A DNA stretch of 64,000 bases from an uncultured Campylobacterales bacterium (GTDB lineage: Bacteria; Campylobacterota; Campylobacteria; Campylobacterales; Arcobacteraceae). The notes beneath the pieces are model-generated. The model was not told the DNA's origin, did no database searches, and worked only from the letters and a program-made list of their open reading frames with translations. The DNA lies in assembly GCA_947494995.1 (NCBI GenBank), contig CANLWY010000005.1, forward strand, positions 179,700 through 243,699, read 5' to 3'. Position numbers and translations under genes: made by a program. Numbering within the stretch: the stretch's first letter is position 1; each line of letters opens with the position of its first letter. This document shows, in pieces, positions 17,900-28,290 of this stretch.

Positions 17900-18003
17900 A
17901 ATAATTTTCCATAAAATAAATTTTAAATAATTATACTATAAAAAATCTTGAATTAAGACAAAAAAGTACTAGATGATATATATTTTATATATATTTTATA
18001 GAT

Positions 18004-18031
18004 AATAGTTTGGATCTTAATCCAAACTATT
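18004..18031 (-). terminator. hairpin after the phosphoribosyltransferase gene
   Basis: A perfect 12 bp inverted repeat (AATAGTTTGGAT / ATCCAAACTATT) with a four-base loop lies two bases after the stop codon. No long T run follows on the minus strand, so it may be a weak intrinsic terminator or a 3'-end stabiliser. Confidence 0.65.
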
Positions 18032-18033
18032 AA

Positions 18034-18486
18034 TTAAACAACATCAACTTCCCAGAAGAAGTCAATCCATTCATTTGCTTCTCTTACCGAATAATCAGGC
18101 TGTAACACTGCTGTTTTTTTATAAAACAGTGTTGCAAGTTTAAATTCAACACCTGGAAACTTATCATGTAAAACTTTTAAAATTTCTTCCATTGTCTCTC
18201 CTGAGTCAACAATATCATCAATTATTAAAACTCTTTTTGCATGAGAAACATCAGGAATGTTAAATATGTTAAATGTATCAAGTTTTAATTCACCCTCATA
18301 ATGTATCGAGTTTAGTGAATATAAATTTCTCATATCTAAAGCCTGTGCCATTAGATGTGCAAGAGTTAATCCTCCTCTTGCAACAGCTAAAAGAATATCA
18401 GGTTCATAATCTCTACACTTGTTAACTAATGTTTGAGTATCTTTTTTAAACTCATCATATCCGTAATAATATTTTTCTATCTCCAA
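18034..18486 (-). CDS. purine phosphoribosyltransferase (xanthine/guanine type)
   Basis: A 150 aa type I phosphoribosyltransferase with the PRPP motif VLIIDDIVDSGETM. The ILLAVARGGLTLAHLMA loop and the short length resemble Gpt-type enzymes that make XMP, GMP or IMP. The open frame could begin at an ATG at 18513 inside the upstream permease gene, but a TTG at 18486 sits eight bases after AGGAG and gives the usual N-terminus, so I place the start there. It is cotranscribed with the purine permease upstream, giving an uptake and salvage pair. The exact base preference is not visible. Confidence 0.88.
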   Translation of the reverse strand: MEIEKYYYGYDEFKKDTQTLVNKCRDYEPDILLAVARGGLTLAHLMAQALDMRNLYSLNSIHYEGELKLDTFNIFNIPDVSHAKRVLIIDDIVDSGETMEEILKVLHDKFPGVEFKLATLFYKKTAVLQPDYSVREANEWIDFFWEVDVV

Positions 18487-18496
18487 ATAGTTGCTC

Positions 18497-19783
18497 CTAT
18501 AAAATAAATGCAAGTAAACTTATAAAGGTAATTGTTAATATACCAATATTTAAATCTTTATATTGTCCTCTTGCAGTCTTAATAATAGTATACACTAAAA
18601 ATCCTGCAGCAATACCATTCGTAATTGAAAAAGTTAATGGCATTAAGATTACAATTAAAAAGGCTCCTGCACTTGTAGCTAAATCAGAATCTTCAAAATT
18701 AATCTTACCAAGCTCAGTAAACATCAATACTCCAACAACTACAAGTACTGGGTAAATAGCATTTCCTGGAATCGATTTAAATAAAGGTAACATAAACAAT
18801 GTTCCTATAAAGAACAATGCCGTAAATACTGCTGTTAAACCAGTTCGTCCACCCTCTTCAACCCCTGAAGCACTCTCAATAAATGAAGTTGTAGTTGAAA
18901 CACCAAGAACAGAACCAGCAGTTGTAGCAATAGCATCTGCTTCTAAAGTTTTTTGTAATGATTTATCATCTTTATTATTCTCTTGAAATAACTTAGCTCT
19001 TGTTCCAACTCCTGTTAATGTTCCTAAAGTATCGAACATATCAGTGATTAAAAATGTAATTACCACAGGTAATAAAGATAAAGAAAGAGCACTTACAATA
19101 TCAAGCTTAAATAAAATAGGTTCAATTGAAGCTGGTGCACTTAAAAACTGTTCTGGAACAGATCCAATACCTAAAGACCAAGCGATAATTGAAGTAATTG
19201 CAATTGATAAAATAAAAGCACCTTTTAATCTATATGCATAAAAAGTAAAAGCTAAAATAAGACCAATAACTCCAATCTGAACATCTAATTTAGAGAAGTC
19301 TCCAAGCCCTACTAAAGTAGCATCATTGTTTACAATCATTCCCATTTGTTTTAAACCAATAAAAGCAATAAAAGAACCAATACCAGCACTAATTGCTCTT
19401 CTTAAACACATTGGAATAGAAGTCATAATCCAAACCCTAAAGTTTGTAAAAGAGAGAATCAAAAATAGAATACCTGAAAGAAATACAATACCAAGAGCAG
19501 TTTCCCAAGGTATCTTCATACCAAGCACTAATCCATAAGAAAAATATGCGTTAAGACCCATTCCAACAGACATTGCAATTGGAGTATTTGACCAAAGTCC
19601 ACTAAACAGAGTTGCTAAGATTGTAATAATTGCAGTTGCAGTAACAACAGCCTCCATTGGAAGCCCTGCATCTGCTAATATGAAACCATTTACAGGTACA
19701 ATATACATCATAGTTAAGAACGTAGTAAATCCTGCACTAAACTCAGTAAAGACATTAGTGTTATGTTCTTTTAGCTTAAACAT
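18497..19783 (-). CDS. NCS2 family purine permease (AzgA/PbuG type)
   Basis: A 428 aa carrier with about 13 membrane segments. AzgA-type hallmarks are the N-terminal EFSAGFTTFLTMMYIVPVN, the long ITFLITDMFDTLGTLTGVG helix, and TTAGSVLGVSTTTSFIESASG with the EGGRTGLTAV that follows. These carriers import adenine, guanine or hypoxanthine with protons. The phosphoribosyltransferase begins 10 bp downstream, consistent with purine salvage. It is transcribed away from the FIST kinase gene. Confidence 0.93.
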   Translation of the reverse strand: MFKLKEHNTNVFTEFSAGFTTFLTMMYIVPVNGFILADAGLPMEAVVTATAIITILATLFSGLWSNTPIAMSVGMGLNAYFSYGLVLGMKIPWETALGIVFLSGILFLILSFTNFRVWIMTSIPMCLRRAISAGIGSFIAFIGLKQMGMIVNNDATLVGLGDFSKLDVQIGVIGLILAFTFYAYRLKGAFILSIAITSIIAWSLGIGSVPEQFLSAPASIEPILFKLDIVSALSLSLLPVVITFLITDMFDTLGTLTGVGTRAKLFQENNKDDKSLQKTLEADAIATTAGSVLGVSTTTSFIESASGVEEGGRTGLTAVFTALFFIGTLFMLPLFKSIPGNAIYPVLVVVGVLMFTELGKINFEDSDLATSAGAFLIVILMPLTFSITNGIAAGFLVYTIIKTARGQYKDLNIGILTITFISLLAFIL

Positions 19784-19975
19784 AAAGTTATCCTTAAATT
19801 TTAAAATTAAGCGTTAATTATACAGAATGTAAGGTTTATTTTTAGTAAAATTTTACATAAAATCTATAACTTTTCAGAAAAAAACATGTAACAAATAGAA
19901 ACATGAATATTAATTCATTCCTATATTATCTAATTTATGTTATTCTTTATATATACAACTTTAAAGGTATCACTT

Positions 19976-21985
19976 TTGAAACTTATAAATCATGAATATA
20001 AAAGTAAAGATGAGCTATTAGAGTTCATCAATCAAAATCACCTTAAAGAGTGTGAAAATCTATTACTTCAAGTTTTTACTTCATTTTCTGATGAAAAATA
20101 TATTTCTTCTCTTATAGAAATAATTACTTCTATTTTACCAAAGATTAAAATCATAGGATCTACAACATCTGGAGAAATTTCTACAAAAGGTTTAAAAGAG
20201 AAAACTACCCTTTTTTCTTTTTCAAAATTTGAAGATACTAAAATTGAAACTTCTTTTGTGGAAGGAAATGAAAACAGTTTTAAAACAGGTCAAGCACTGA
20301 TTAATTCTTTAAAAAATCCTATTGATGAAAATATAAAAGTAGCAATATGTTTTACTGAAGGGGTAAATACAAATGGTGAAGAGTTTCTAAAAGGTATAGA
20401 ATCAATAAATAATAAGATCATAATTGCTGGTGGTATGGCAGGAGATTATTTAACATACTCAAACACTTACGTATTCACACAAGAAGGGATCACAAACTCA
20501 GGTGCTGTAATAGCAACATTAAAAAATAAAAACCTTCATGTTACTACAGATTTGAACTTTAATTGGGAACCTATAGGGAAAAATCACACTGTAACAAAAT
20601 CAATCAAAAATAGAGTCTATACAATAGATAATATTACAACTCTAGAATTTTATAAATACTATATAGGTGATAATGTTGATATTTTACTTCCTGGTATAAA
20701 TGTTGAATTGCCACTAGTTATTACAAATGGCAACTTTAATATAGGGCGTGCTATCCTAAAGACTCATGATGATGGAAGTATGACATATGCAGGAAATATT
20801 GAAGAAGGAAGCACCGTAAAATTTGCATATGGAAATACTAATTTAATCTTAGATAAAAGTATCAAATCTCTATCAAAACTATCTAATATACCTGTTGAAG
20901 CAATCTTTATGTACTCTTGTATTGGTAGATTTTCATTTTTAGGCAAAAATATTAAAATTGAGATTGACCAATATAATAAAATTGCACCAATATGTGGGTT
21001 TTTAACCCATGGAGAGTTTTTTAAAGAAAATATTAATTCACACTCTACAAAATTCTTAAACCAATCAATGACTATATTAGCAATTGCAGAATCTAATACA
21101 AAAAAAACTTTGACAATAAATGAAAAAAAAGATACTGATTTAGAGATTCAAAAACTATTAGCCATGAATCACTTATTATCAAAAACAGCAAGTGAACTTG
21201 AAGATTTATCTATAAACTTAAGCCAAAGAGTAAAAGAAGAGATAGTAAAAAATGAAGAAAAAGATATCATTTTGAATATTACTCAAGCACAAGCTGAAGT
21301 TGGATATATGCTTGAGATGATTGCACATCAATGGAGACAACCACTAAGTGCAATTAGCTCCCTAGCAAGTACTATCCAATTAAAAAGTGAATTTGGTAAC
21401 TTAGAAAAAAAAGAATTAGAAACTCTATTGGATGAGATTTTAGACCTTTCAAGTTTTGCTAGTCAAACAATTGAAGACTTTAGGGCACTTTTTAAAGCAA
21501 AACAAGAAAGAGAAAAGATTGAAATAATTACTTTAATAAACAAAGTAAAAAATATATTAAAATCATTGCTTTTAGAAAAACATATACAAATTGAAGAAAA
21601 CTATAACTGCTGTAAAAACTCCATTTTATATATCCCACTAGGACAAACACTTCAAGTGTTAATTAATATCATAAAAAATGCTGTAGATGCAATTGAAGAA
21701 AAAAAACCAAAAAATCCAAAGATTATTTTCTATACAGAAAAAGTAGATGACTTTTATTTAATAAGAATAGAAGATAATGCAGGAGGTATAGATACAACTA
21801 TCATACAAAAGATTTTTGAAAAAAGATTTTCTACAAAAGGTGAAGAACAAGGGACAGGACTTGGTTTAGATATTTGTAAAACAATCATTGAAAAAAACTT
21901 AAAAGGGACTATTAAAGCATCAAATAGTAAAGATGGTGCATCTTTTGAAATAAAAATTCCTATTTATAAACAAGAAGAAGATTAA
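19976..21985 (+). CDS. soluble FIST-domain sensor histidine kinase
   Basis: A kinase of about 669 aa without membrane helices. Residues 20-215 form a FIST_N domain (KIIGSTTSGEIS, IAGGMAGDYL) and about 220-370 a FIST_C domain (AIFMYSCIGRFSFLG, ICGFLTHGEF). A coiled coil, the DHp motif [16 protein letters not shown] and an ATPase domain (IEDNAGGID, EEQGTGLGLDI) follow. An ATG at 19937 opens the frame, but the TTG at 19976 lies eight bases after AAAGG and is the better start. FIST domains are thought to sense small ligands in the cytoplasm. No response regulator is adjacent. Confidence 0.9.
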   Translation: MKLINHEYKSKDELLEFINQNHLKECENLLLQVFTSFSDEKYISSLIEIITSILPKIKIIGSTTSGEISTKGLKEKTTLFSFSKFEDTKIETSFVEGNENSFKTGQALINSLKNPIDENIKVAICFTEGVNTNGEEFLKGIESINNKIIIAGGMAGDYLTYSNTYVFTQEGITNSGAVIATLKNKNLHVTTDLNFNWEPIGKNHTVTKSIKNRVYTIDNITTLEFYKYYIGDNVDILLPGINVELPLVITNGNFNIGRAILKTHDDGSMTYAGNIEEGSTVKFAYGNTNLILDKSIKSLSKLSNIPVEAIFMYSCIGRFSFLGKNIKIEIDQYNKIAPICGFLTHGEFFKENINSHSTKFLNQSMTILAIAESNTKKTLTINEKKDTDLEIQKLLAMNHLLSKTASELEDLSINLSQRVKEEIVKNEEKDIILNITQAQAEVGYMLEMIAHQWRQPLSAISSLASTIQLKSEFGNLEKKELETLLDEILDLSSFASQTIEDFRALFKAKQEREKIEIITLINKVKNILKSLLLEKHIQIEENYNCCKNSILYIPLGQTLQVLINIIKNAVDAIEEKKPKNPKIIFYTEKVDDFYLIRIEDNAGGIDTTIIQKIFEKRFSTKGEEQGTGLGLDICKTIIEKNLKGTIKASNSKDGASFEIKIPIYKQEED

Positions 21986-21998
21986 TAACTCTTCTTCT
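21973..21998. terminator. bidirectional hairpin between FIST kinase and aminotransferase
   Basis: A 9 bp inverted repeat (AGAAGAAGA / TCTTCTTCT) with an eight-base loop spans the stop codons of the two convergent genes. No strong T run is present, so confidence is moderate. Confidence 0.5.
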
Positions 21999-23097
21999 AT
22001 TTACTCATAAGTTTAGCTAAATTTTTTATTCCTAGTTCAATTTGTTCAAAACTTGAATTTGTAAAATTGAACCTCGCTTCATAAGAGTCTTGATTATCAT
22101 GATAAAATACTTTTGCAGGAACAAAAGCAATATTTTTTTCAAGAGCTTTTCTTGCCAACAAAAAACTATCCTCCTCAAAACTACCATATATAAACATTCC
22201 CCCTTTTGGTTTTTCAAATTTAAAAGAAGGTAAATACTCTTCAAAACATTCAGACATAAACTCCATTTTACGTTCATACTCTGCTCTTACATCTTTTATA
22301 TGTTCAAATAAACAGTTATCTTCTAAATACTGATTTAATATCATCTGATTTAAAGTTGGTGTATGTAAATCTAAAGCCTCTTTTGAAACTAAAATCTTTT
22401 CAATTAGCTTTTTTTCTGCTCTTATCCAACCAACACGAAGACCAGGTGCAATTATTTTTGAAAAAGAGCCTAAATGAAAACTTTTTTTATATCTTGCACT
22501 AATTGGTTTATAAACTTTACCTTCAAAATCCAATAAAGTATATGCTCCATCTTCTATTAAAAAACTCTCTTTTTTTGCTAATATATAAGCAAACTCAATT
22601 CTATCTTCATGACTCATTGATTCTCCAGTAGGGTTAGAAAAGTCACTCATTAAATATAAACCTGAATCTCTATTTAAATCTCTATTTAGAAAGCCCTTAT
22701 GTTTAAAAGATTTGATGTTTAGATCAAGTATTTTAAAAGAGCTTAAAGCTCCTATATAAGTAGGTCTTTGAACAACTATCTCTTTTTTCAAAAAAGTTTT
22801 TGAAATAATATCAAATGCCTGTTGGCTTCCAGTTGTAATTAAAATCTCTTCTTTTGTTGTAGGAAAGTTCAATTTTTCAGTATAAATAGAAGCAATTTTT
22901 TCCCTAAGTTCATCTAAACCTTGTGATTTTGAATATTGCATTGAAAATCTATTTTCAAAAACTTTATTAGAAGCCTCTTTTAACTCTTTCATAGGAAATA
23001 AATTTTCATTTGGTAAACCTCCTGCAAAAGATATTGTATTCTCATCTACAGAATCTAATATTTCTCGGATATATGACCTTTTTATTTTTTCACTCAT
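21997..23097 (-). CDS. PLP-dependent aminotransferase, class I (2-aminoadipate/aromatic type)
   Basis: A 366 aa fold type I aminotransferase. The start region ISFAGGLPNENLFP, the LITTGSQQAFDIISK loop, SDFSNPTGESM with the conserved Asn-Pro-Thr-Gly, and the PLP Lys in LGSFSKIIAPGLRVGW are visible. It matches the catalytic part of MocR regulators and LysN-type transaminases but has no DNA-binding head, so it is an enzyme. The gene is alone and divergent from the AraC/GyrI regulator, which might control it. The amino-acid substrate is unknown. Confidence 0.9.
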   Translation of the reverse strand: MSEKIKRSYIREILDSVDENTISFAGGLPNENLFPMKELKEASNKVFENRFSMQYSKSQGLDELREKIASIYTEKLNFPTTKEEILITTGSQQAFDIISKTFLKKEIVVQRPTYIGALSSFKILDLNIKSFKHKGFLNRDLNRDSGLYLMSDFSNPTGESMSHEDRIEFAYILAKKESFLIEDGAYTLLDFEGKVYKPISARYKKSFHLGSFSKIIAPGLRVGWIRAEKKLIEKILVSKEALDLHTPTLNQMILNQYLEDNCLFEHIKDVRAEYERKMEFMSECFEEYLPSFKFEKPKGGMFIYGSFEEDSFLLARKALEKNIAFVPAKVFYHDNQDSYEARFNFTNSSFEQIELGIKNLAKLMSK

Positions 23098-23220
23098 TCT
23101 TTTCTCCCTTAAAAAGATAAAAGTATTATAATTTAAAAAAAAAATTAATTCTTTATCCTGAATTTCAATTTATTTGTCTTATATTGCTATTTTTGTTATA
23201 CTTTTATTTAAGGAATTATT

Positions 23221-24078
23221 TTGAAAAAAGATACTTTAATTATAAGAAACCAGATTATCAATACAACATACTACTATATTTATAAAAATCTTGAACATCA
23301 AATTAGCCTAGATGAACTTGCAGCTTTAAACTCTACTAGTAAATATCACTACCACAGAATTATAAAAGAGGATACTGGCTCAACATTATTTGAATTAATT
23401 AGTTCAATTAGACTTCAAAAAGCAGCTAATCTTCTACTTACAAACAAAGATTCTACAATAGGTCAAATAGCAAACTATTGTGGTTATCTTTCCCATTCTT
23501 CATTTATAAAAGCTTTTAAGAACAAATATGGTTTTACTCCAACAGCTTGGAGAAAAGGAGAATATAAAAAATTTTCTAAAGAACTTTTAAAAGAGTTTCC
23601 TACAAAAAGAGACTTTTCAGAAATAGAACCAGAGATTAAAGTTTGTAAAAAGATTTCATGTATCTACATACGACATAAAGGATATAACAAAAGCGTAAAG
23701 AAATCATGGGAAAAGTTAAAAGCTATTGCTTATGAAAATCAAATAAAAGAGTACAAAGAACTAGCCCTTTATCACGACAACCCTACTATTACTCCTCTTA
23801 ATAAATGCTCGTATGTTGCATGTATTACAATTGAAAAAGATTACAAAAATCTTAGTACCTTTGAAATTCCAGAATCTTTATGTGCTGTTTTTCCTTTAAA
23901 AGGAAAATATGGAGATATTTTAAACTTCATAAGATATGTTTATCATTATTGGCTACCAAACTCAGGATATGAAGCGAAAACCTTACCACCCTACGCTTTA
24001 TATCATAAAAATATATTTAGCACTTCTTTAGAAGATTTTCATATTGATTTATATATTCCGATTAAGGTTGCTTACTAA
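23221..24078 (+). CDS. AraC-family regulator with C-terminal GyrI-like effector domain
   Basis: A 285 aa transcription regulator starting at TTG after AAGGA. The two helix-turn-helix units lie at about 25-115 (SLDELAALNSTSKYHYHRI, then IGQIANYCGYLSHSSFIKAF and YGFTPTAWRKG). The second half (about 130-285) is a GyrI-like small-molecule-binding domain (CKKISCIYIRHKGY at its start). This layout is like Rob/SoxS-type multidrug-responsive activators. It is divergent from the aminotransferase gene, and its end overlaps the convergent cytochrome gene by 17 bp. Ligand and targets are unknown. Confidence 0.92.
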   Translation: MKKDTLIIRNQIINTTYYYIYKNLEHQISLDELAALNSTSKYHYHRIIKEDTGSTLFELISSIRLQKAANLLLTNKDSTIGQIANYCGYLSHSSFIKAFKNKYGFTPTAWRKGEYKKFSKELLKEFPTKRDFSEIEPEIKVCKKISCIYIRHKGYNKSVKKSWEKLKAIAYENQIKEYKELALYHDNPTITPLNKCSYVACITIEKDYKNLSTFEIPESLCAVFPLKGKYGDILNFIRYVYHYWLPNSGYEAKTLPPYALYHKNIFSTSLEDFHIDLYIPIKVAY

Positions 24079-24406
24079 AATCTGTTCTATAAATATACTT
24101 TGCAATTTCTCTTAAAGTATATTCATCATATCCAAGTTCAGGCATTAATTCAAACTCTTCTATTGAATAGTGCATTAAAGAAGTTTCTTTTTTTGGTTTT
24201 AAAACCCAAGTAGCCATATAATCTACAAAATCTTCTTCTTTAGGAAAAGCATTTAAATAGTTTTCTTTAACCTCTTGTATTGATGGAGCAGATTTTTTTT
24301 CTGTTTTAAAATGACAAGTTACACAGTTACCAGAAAAGTATAATTCTCCTAAATTATAGGCATAAAGATTTATAAAACAAAATGGTATTAAAAAAAGTTT
24401 TTTCAT
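24062..24406 (-). CDS. small c-type cytochrome
   Basis: A 114 aa exported monohaem cytochrome. The signal peptide is about residues 1-16 (ending NLYAYN), the haem attachment motif is CVTCH near residue 28, and a probable axial Met lies in FELMPELGYDE. It begins 44 bp after the upstream diguanylate cyclase, which has its own CxxCH motif, and is probably cotranscribed with it. It may pass electrons to or from that sensor or serve general periplasmic electron transfer; both are inference. Confidence 0.88.
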   Translation of the reverse strand: MKKLFLIPFCFINLYAYNLGELYFSGNCVTCHFKTEKKSAPSIQEVKENYLNAFPKEEDFVDYMATWVLKPKKETSLMHYSIEEFELMPELGYDEYTLREIAKYIYRTDFSKQP

Positions 24407-24450
24407 AAATTAATTTTATCAAAAAAAGTAAAAAGCTCTAATTATATAAA

Positions 24451-25758
24451 TCAAACTTCTTTAAAAGTTACTTTATTTCGTCCTGAATGTTTTGAAATAT
24501 ATAAAGCTTCATCTGCCCTATGCAATATATCATCTATTGTTTCATCACTTAAAAAACTTAAAACAGAGATTCCTATACTTATAGTCACTTTTATTTTTTC
24601 ATTTCCATAAGTAAAAGTAGTATTTTCAACAATTTGTCTTAACTTTTCTGCAATAGTTGTAGCACCTTCTTTTCCTGTTTCATTTAATAATACTACAAAC
24701 TCTTCACCCCCGACTCTTGCTAAGATATCAGAGGTTCTAATATTTGTTTGTATTTTTTTTGAAACTAATTTTAAAACTTCATCTCCAACAAAATGCCCAT
24801 GTTCATCATTAATTTTTTTAAAAAAATCAATATCAATCATCAATAAAGAGAGCTCCGTTTTATCTCTCTTTGCAAGAGAAAAAAGTTTATTTGAAAGATC
24901 AAAGAAGTATCTTCTATTTGGTACTTGAGTTAAGAAGTCCATAGTTGCCATTTCATGCAATTTTTGAACATTTTGTTCTAATTCTTTTGTTCTTTGTTTA
25001 ACTTTTTTTTCTAAAACCATATTTAATTTTTCTATATTTTTTTGTCTTCTATATATAGAATTTATAAAATATATACCAATTATCAAAACAATAATAGCAA
25101 TAAAGACTACAATTAATGTAATGTAAAGATTACTACTTTTAATCAATGCAATTTTTTGATTATAATTATAAATAGGAATACTAACCCTTAATCCACCTCT
25201 TATATCACCAAGCTTATAGCCTTGATTTACATGACATTCAAGACAAGAACCTTTTATTTCTAATGAGCCCATAAAGTTAAAATTTTCATTTGAAAATTTT
25301 GTATAATATCTCATATTTTTATTACTTTCAAAAAACCTCAAAGCTTCTATTTCAAACTCGTCTGGCTTATTTCCAGGGTTTATTGGGTTTAAACTAGTTA
25401 TCTTATACTTATACTCACTATTTTTATTAGCAATCTCTGAAATTTGTCTTGTCATCCAAGCTGGATTTATTTTTATTAAAAGATCTCCATCTTTTGTATA
25501 AGTATAATTATCTTTTAAATACTTATTTGGTTTTTCTGAACCTTTTGCTATTACATAAACGCCACCATGTTCTGCATTCCATGATCTTGTATGTACCATA
25601 TTATTAAATAAAGCTATAGCTTCTTGTTTTAAACTTTTTTTAGACAAATTAATATAATCTATTTTTGAAACATTTATATAGTATAATAAAGAAGTTGTAC
25701 CTGATACAATAATAAATACAAAGAAAAATATGAAATTTGTTTTACTAAAACTTCTCAT
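24451..25758 (-). CDS. diguanylate cyclase with periplasmic DUF3365 haem-c-type sensor
   Basis: A 435 aa membrane sensor enzyme. The frame is open to 25884, but the ATG at 25758 gives the normal N-terminus MRSFSKTNFIFFF with the first membrane helix. The periplasmic part (about 40-215) is a Tll0287/DUF3365-like domain with the CxxCH motif in GSCLECHVNQG and the family signature LGDIRGGLRVSIP. A second membrane helix (about 220-243) and coiled coil lead to a GGDEF domain with an intact active site (VGGEEF) and I-site (RTSD). It should make c-di-GMP in response to a redox or gas signal at the haem; the signal is inferred. Confidence 0.9.
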   Translation of the reverse strand: MRSFSKTNFIFFFVFIIVSGTTSLLYYINVSKIDYINLSKKSLKQEAIALFNNMVHTRSWNAEHGGVYVIAKGSEKPNKYLKDNYTYTKDGDLLIKINPAWMTRQISEIANKNSEYKYKITSLNPINPGNKPDEFEIEALRFFESNKNMRYYTKFSNENFNFMGSLEIKGSCLECHVNQGYKLGDIRGGLRVSIPIYNYNQKIALIKSSNLYITLIVVFIAIIVLIIGIYFINSIYRRQKNIEKLNMVLEKKVKQRTKELEQNVQKLHEMATMDFLTQVPNRRYFFDLSNKLFSLAKRDKTELSLLMIDIDFFKKINDEHGHFVGDEVLKLVSKKIQTNIRTSDILARVGGEEFVVLLNETGKEGATTIAEKLRQIVENTTFTYGNEKIKVTISIGISVLSFLSDETIDDILHRADEALYISKHSGRNKVTFKEV

Positions 25759-25842
25759 TACAATGCCAACCCTAAAATAATAATATTTATACTCAAATAA
25801 TATTCTATTATAAAATCTCTTAAAAACGCCTATATAGTTTAA

Positions 25843-25871
25843 TTGTAGATTTATTACATTTCTGTTATAAT
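25843..25871 (+). promoter_or_regulatory. predicted sigma-70 promoter of the chemoreceptor gene
   Basis: TTGTAG (25843-25848), then a 17 bp spacer, then TATAAT (25866-25871) with an extended TGT just before it. The start codon of the chemoreceptor follows 38 bases later. This is the best-formed promoter I see by eye in the window. Confidence 0.6.
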
Positions 25872-25909
25872 CAAGGCTAGGCATTCAAAATAATAATTAG
25901 GGGCGAATT

Positions 25910-28267
25910 ATGTTTAAGAACAGTTCAATCAAAGCAAAGCTTTTATTAACAGTTATTGGTGCTATCTTATTAGTTACTATAGTTATGGAAATAATCACTA
26001 TCAGTTCTATGAAAAAAGAAGCTGAAATAATCATAAAAGATGCTAGGGAATCAGCCTACATTTCAAAAGAAGAAGAGTTAAGAAACTACGTATCTCTTGC
26101 ATATAAAACCATTGAAACTTATTATGAAAGGACATCAAAAGAGAGATTAAAAGAAGAAGTACAAAACTACATAGTTGAACAAACTGACTATCTTTTTTCA
26201 ATTATCGAAACAGAATATGAAAAAAACAAAGACATATTACCAGCAGACGAATTAGAAAATAGACTTAAATCTATTGTTGAGTCAACAAGATATGGTAAAG
26301 CTGGATATTTTTGGATTAATGATTATGATTATAAAATGATTATGCATCCAATCAAGAAAAACCTTAATGGAGAATACTTTAAAAATACTCCTAAAGTACC
26401 TTTTGTAGAACTTGGTGTTGATGCATTAAAAGGAAATGGAAAAGATCAAGCATTTATAGAATACTCATTTTATAGTCCAAAATCTAAACAAACTATTTTT
26501 AAATCATCTATAGTAAAAGTATTTAAACCTTATAACTGGATCATCGGAACTGGAGCATATCTTGATGATGTAAGTGAAAAGATGAAAAAAGAGGCACTTA
26601 AAGCTATCGAGAGTATGAGATACGGTAAAGCAGGATATTTTTGGGTAAATGATTCAAACCATGTTGTTAAAGTTCATGGAGTTAAAGCTTCTTTAGTTGG
26701 AAAAGATATGAAAAACCTAAAAGATACAAAAGGAACCTATATATACAAAGAGATTGTTAAAATTGCAAATGCAAACAAAGAGGGAGGAACATTAAAATAC
26801 TTCTGGACAATTCCTGGACAAGAAGGAGATTTTGAAAAACTTTCTTATGTTAAAAACTTTAAAGAATGGGACTTTATTATAGGAACAGGGGCATACACTC
26901 TTGATATTGAAAAAGAGCTAAATCGAATGTTAAAAACAACAGAAGATGCAATTAATGAAGCAGTTATAACTTCTATAATAACTGTATTAATAATCATTGT
27001 TCTATTTACTATTTTTGTAATAATGATCTTAAAAAAAGTAATTCTTAATCCTTTATCTAACTTTCAAGTAGGATTGCTACAATTCTTTAAATATGTAAAT
27101 AAAGAACAAAATGATATTAAACCATTAAAAATTGATGCAAATGATGAAATAGGAAAAATGGCTGAACTAATTAATGAAAATATAAGTAAAACTCAAGCAG
27201 TAATAGAGCAAGACAATGTTCTTATTAATGATGTTAAAGAGATAGTTACTCATGTTGGAGAAGGTTATTTAGATAGAAAAATAACTAGCTCTACTAATAA
27301 TGAATCTTTAGAAGAGTTAAAATCTCTTTTAAATGACATGTTGATAAATATTCAAAAACTTGTAGGAACAAATATCAATTCACTGAGTGACGTACTAAAT
27401 CACTATGCAAATAGAGACTTTACACATAAAATAAATACTGAGAATAGTGGAGAAATTGGCTCAAATATCATAAATATGAACACGATGATTACTAAGATTT
27501 TACAAGACAATCAAGAAGATGGATTAATGCTTCAAAGTAAATCTCAAGAGTTATCTTCAAATGTAGAAATATTAAATAAAAATGCAACTAGTCAAGCAGC
27601 ATCTTTAGAAGAAACAGCAGCATCTATAGAAGAGATTACAGGTAATATCAAACAAACTAGTGAAAAAGCGCAAGAGATGTTAAGAATATCTTCAGAGACA
27701 CAAAACTCTGCAAATGTGGGGAAAGAATTAGCAACAAAAACTGTTAACTCTATGGAAGATATAAACGATACAGTAATGAATATCAATGAAGCAATTACAG
27801 TAATTGATCAAATTGCTTTCCAAACAAATATTCTTTCACTTAATGCAGCAGTTGAAGCAGCTACAGCAGGAGAAGCAGGAAAAGGTTTTGCTGTTGTTGC
27901 ACAAGAAGTAAGAAACCTTGCAGCAAGATCAGCGGAAGCTGCAAAAGAGATAAAAGATTTAGTTGAAAATGCAACTGTAAAAGCAAATGAAGGTAAAAGT
28001 ATCAGTTCATCTATGATTGAAGGGTTTAGTGAACTAGAAGAAAAAATTTCAAATACTAATAACTTAATTGATGATGTAACAAATGCAGCAAAAGAGCAAA
28101 ATACAGGAATGGTACAAATTAGTGATGCTATTAATCAATTAGATAGATTTACACAAGAAAATGCCGCAATTGCAGATAAGACAAACTATATTGCGCAAGA
28201 AACAAATCAAATATCAAAAGATATTGTAGAAAATGTTAAAAACAACAACTTTGAAGGGAAAGCTTAA
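25910..28267 (+). CDS. methyl-accepting chemotaxis protein with two Cache units
   Basis: A 785 aa chemoreceptor. TM1 is at about 10-30, a periplasmic region holds two sCache_2-like repeats ([20 protein letters not shown] and [20 protein letters not shown]), and TM2 is at about 350-375, followed by a HAMP region and a second HAMP-like linker. The signalling domain has the hairpin core [20 protein letters not shown] and the [19 protein letters not shown] that follows. No C-terminal CheR-binding pentapeptide is seen. Cache repeats of this type often bind small organic acids or amino acids; the ligand here is unknown. Confidence 0.95.
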   Translation: MFKNSSIKAKLLLTVIGAILLVTIVMEIITISSMKKEAEIIIKDARESAYISKEEELRNYVSLAYKTIETYYERTSKERLKEEVQNYIVEQTDYLFSIIETEYEKNKDILPADELENRLKSIVESTRYGKAGYFWINDYDYKMIMHPIKKNLNGEYFKNTPKVPFVELGVDALKGNGKDQAFIEYSFYSPKSKQTIFKSSIVKVFKPYNWIIGTGAYLDDVSEKMKKEALKAIESMRYGKAGYFWVNDSNHVVKVHGVKASLVGKDMKNLKDTKGTYIYKEIVKIANANKEGGTLKYFWTIPGQEGDFEKLSYVKNFKEWDFIIGTGAYTLDIEKELNRMLKTTEDAINEAVITSIITVLIIIVLFTIFVIMILKKVILNPLSNFQVGLLQFFKYVNKEQNDIKPLKIDANDEIGKMAELINENISKTQAVIEQDNVLINDVKEIVTHVGEGYLDRKITSSTNNESLEELKSLLNDMLINIQKLVGTNINSLSDVLNHYANRDFTHKINTENSGEIGSNIINMNTMITKILQDNQEDGLMLQSKSQELSSNVEILNKNATSQAASLEETAASIEEITGNIKQTSEKAQEMLRISSETQNSANVGKELATKTVNSMEDINDTVMNINEAITVIDQIAFQTNILSLNAAVEAATAGEAGKGFAVVAQEVRNLAARSAEAAKEIKDLVENATVKANEGKSISSSMIEGFSELEEKISNTNNLIDDVTNAAKEQNTGMVQISDAINQLDRFTQENAAIADKTNYIAQETNQISKDIVENVKNNNFEGKA

Positions 28268-28279
28268 AAAAGCTTTTCC
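28256..28279 (+). terminator. hairpin over the chemoreceptor stop codon
   Basis: A 10 bp stem with one G-T pair (GGGAAAGCTT / AAGCTTTTCC) and an AAAA loop spans the stop codon. No T run follows and aat begins 12 bases later, so it may be an attenuator or a processing site rather than a full terminator. Confidence 0.45.
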
Positions 28280-28290
28280 TAATAAAATAT

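Noticed and set aside
25759..25884. N-terminal extension of the haem-sensor diguanylate cyclase
   Set aside because: The first 42 residues are Tyr/Asn-rich, overlap the chemoreceptor promoter and are not needed for the first membrane helix.
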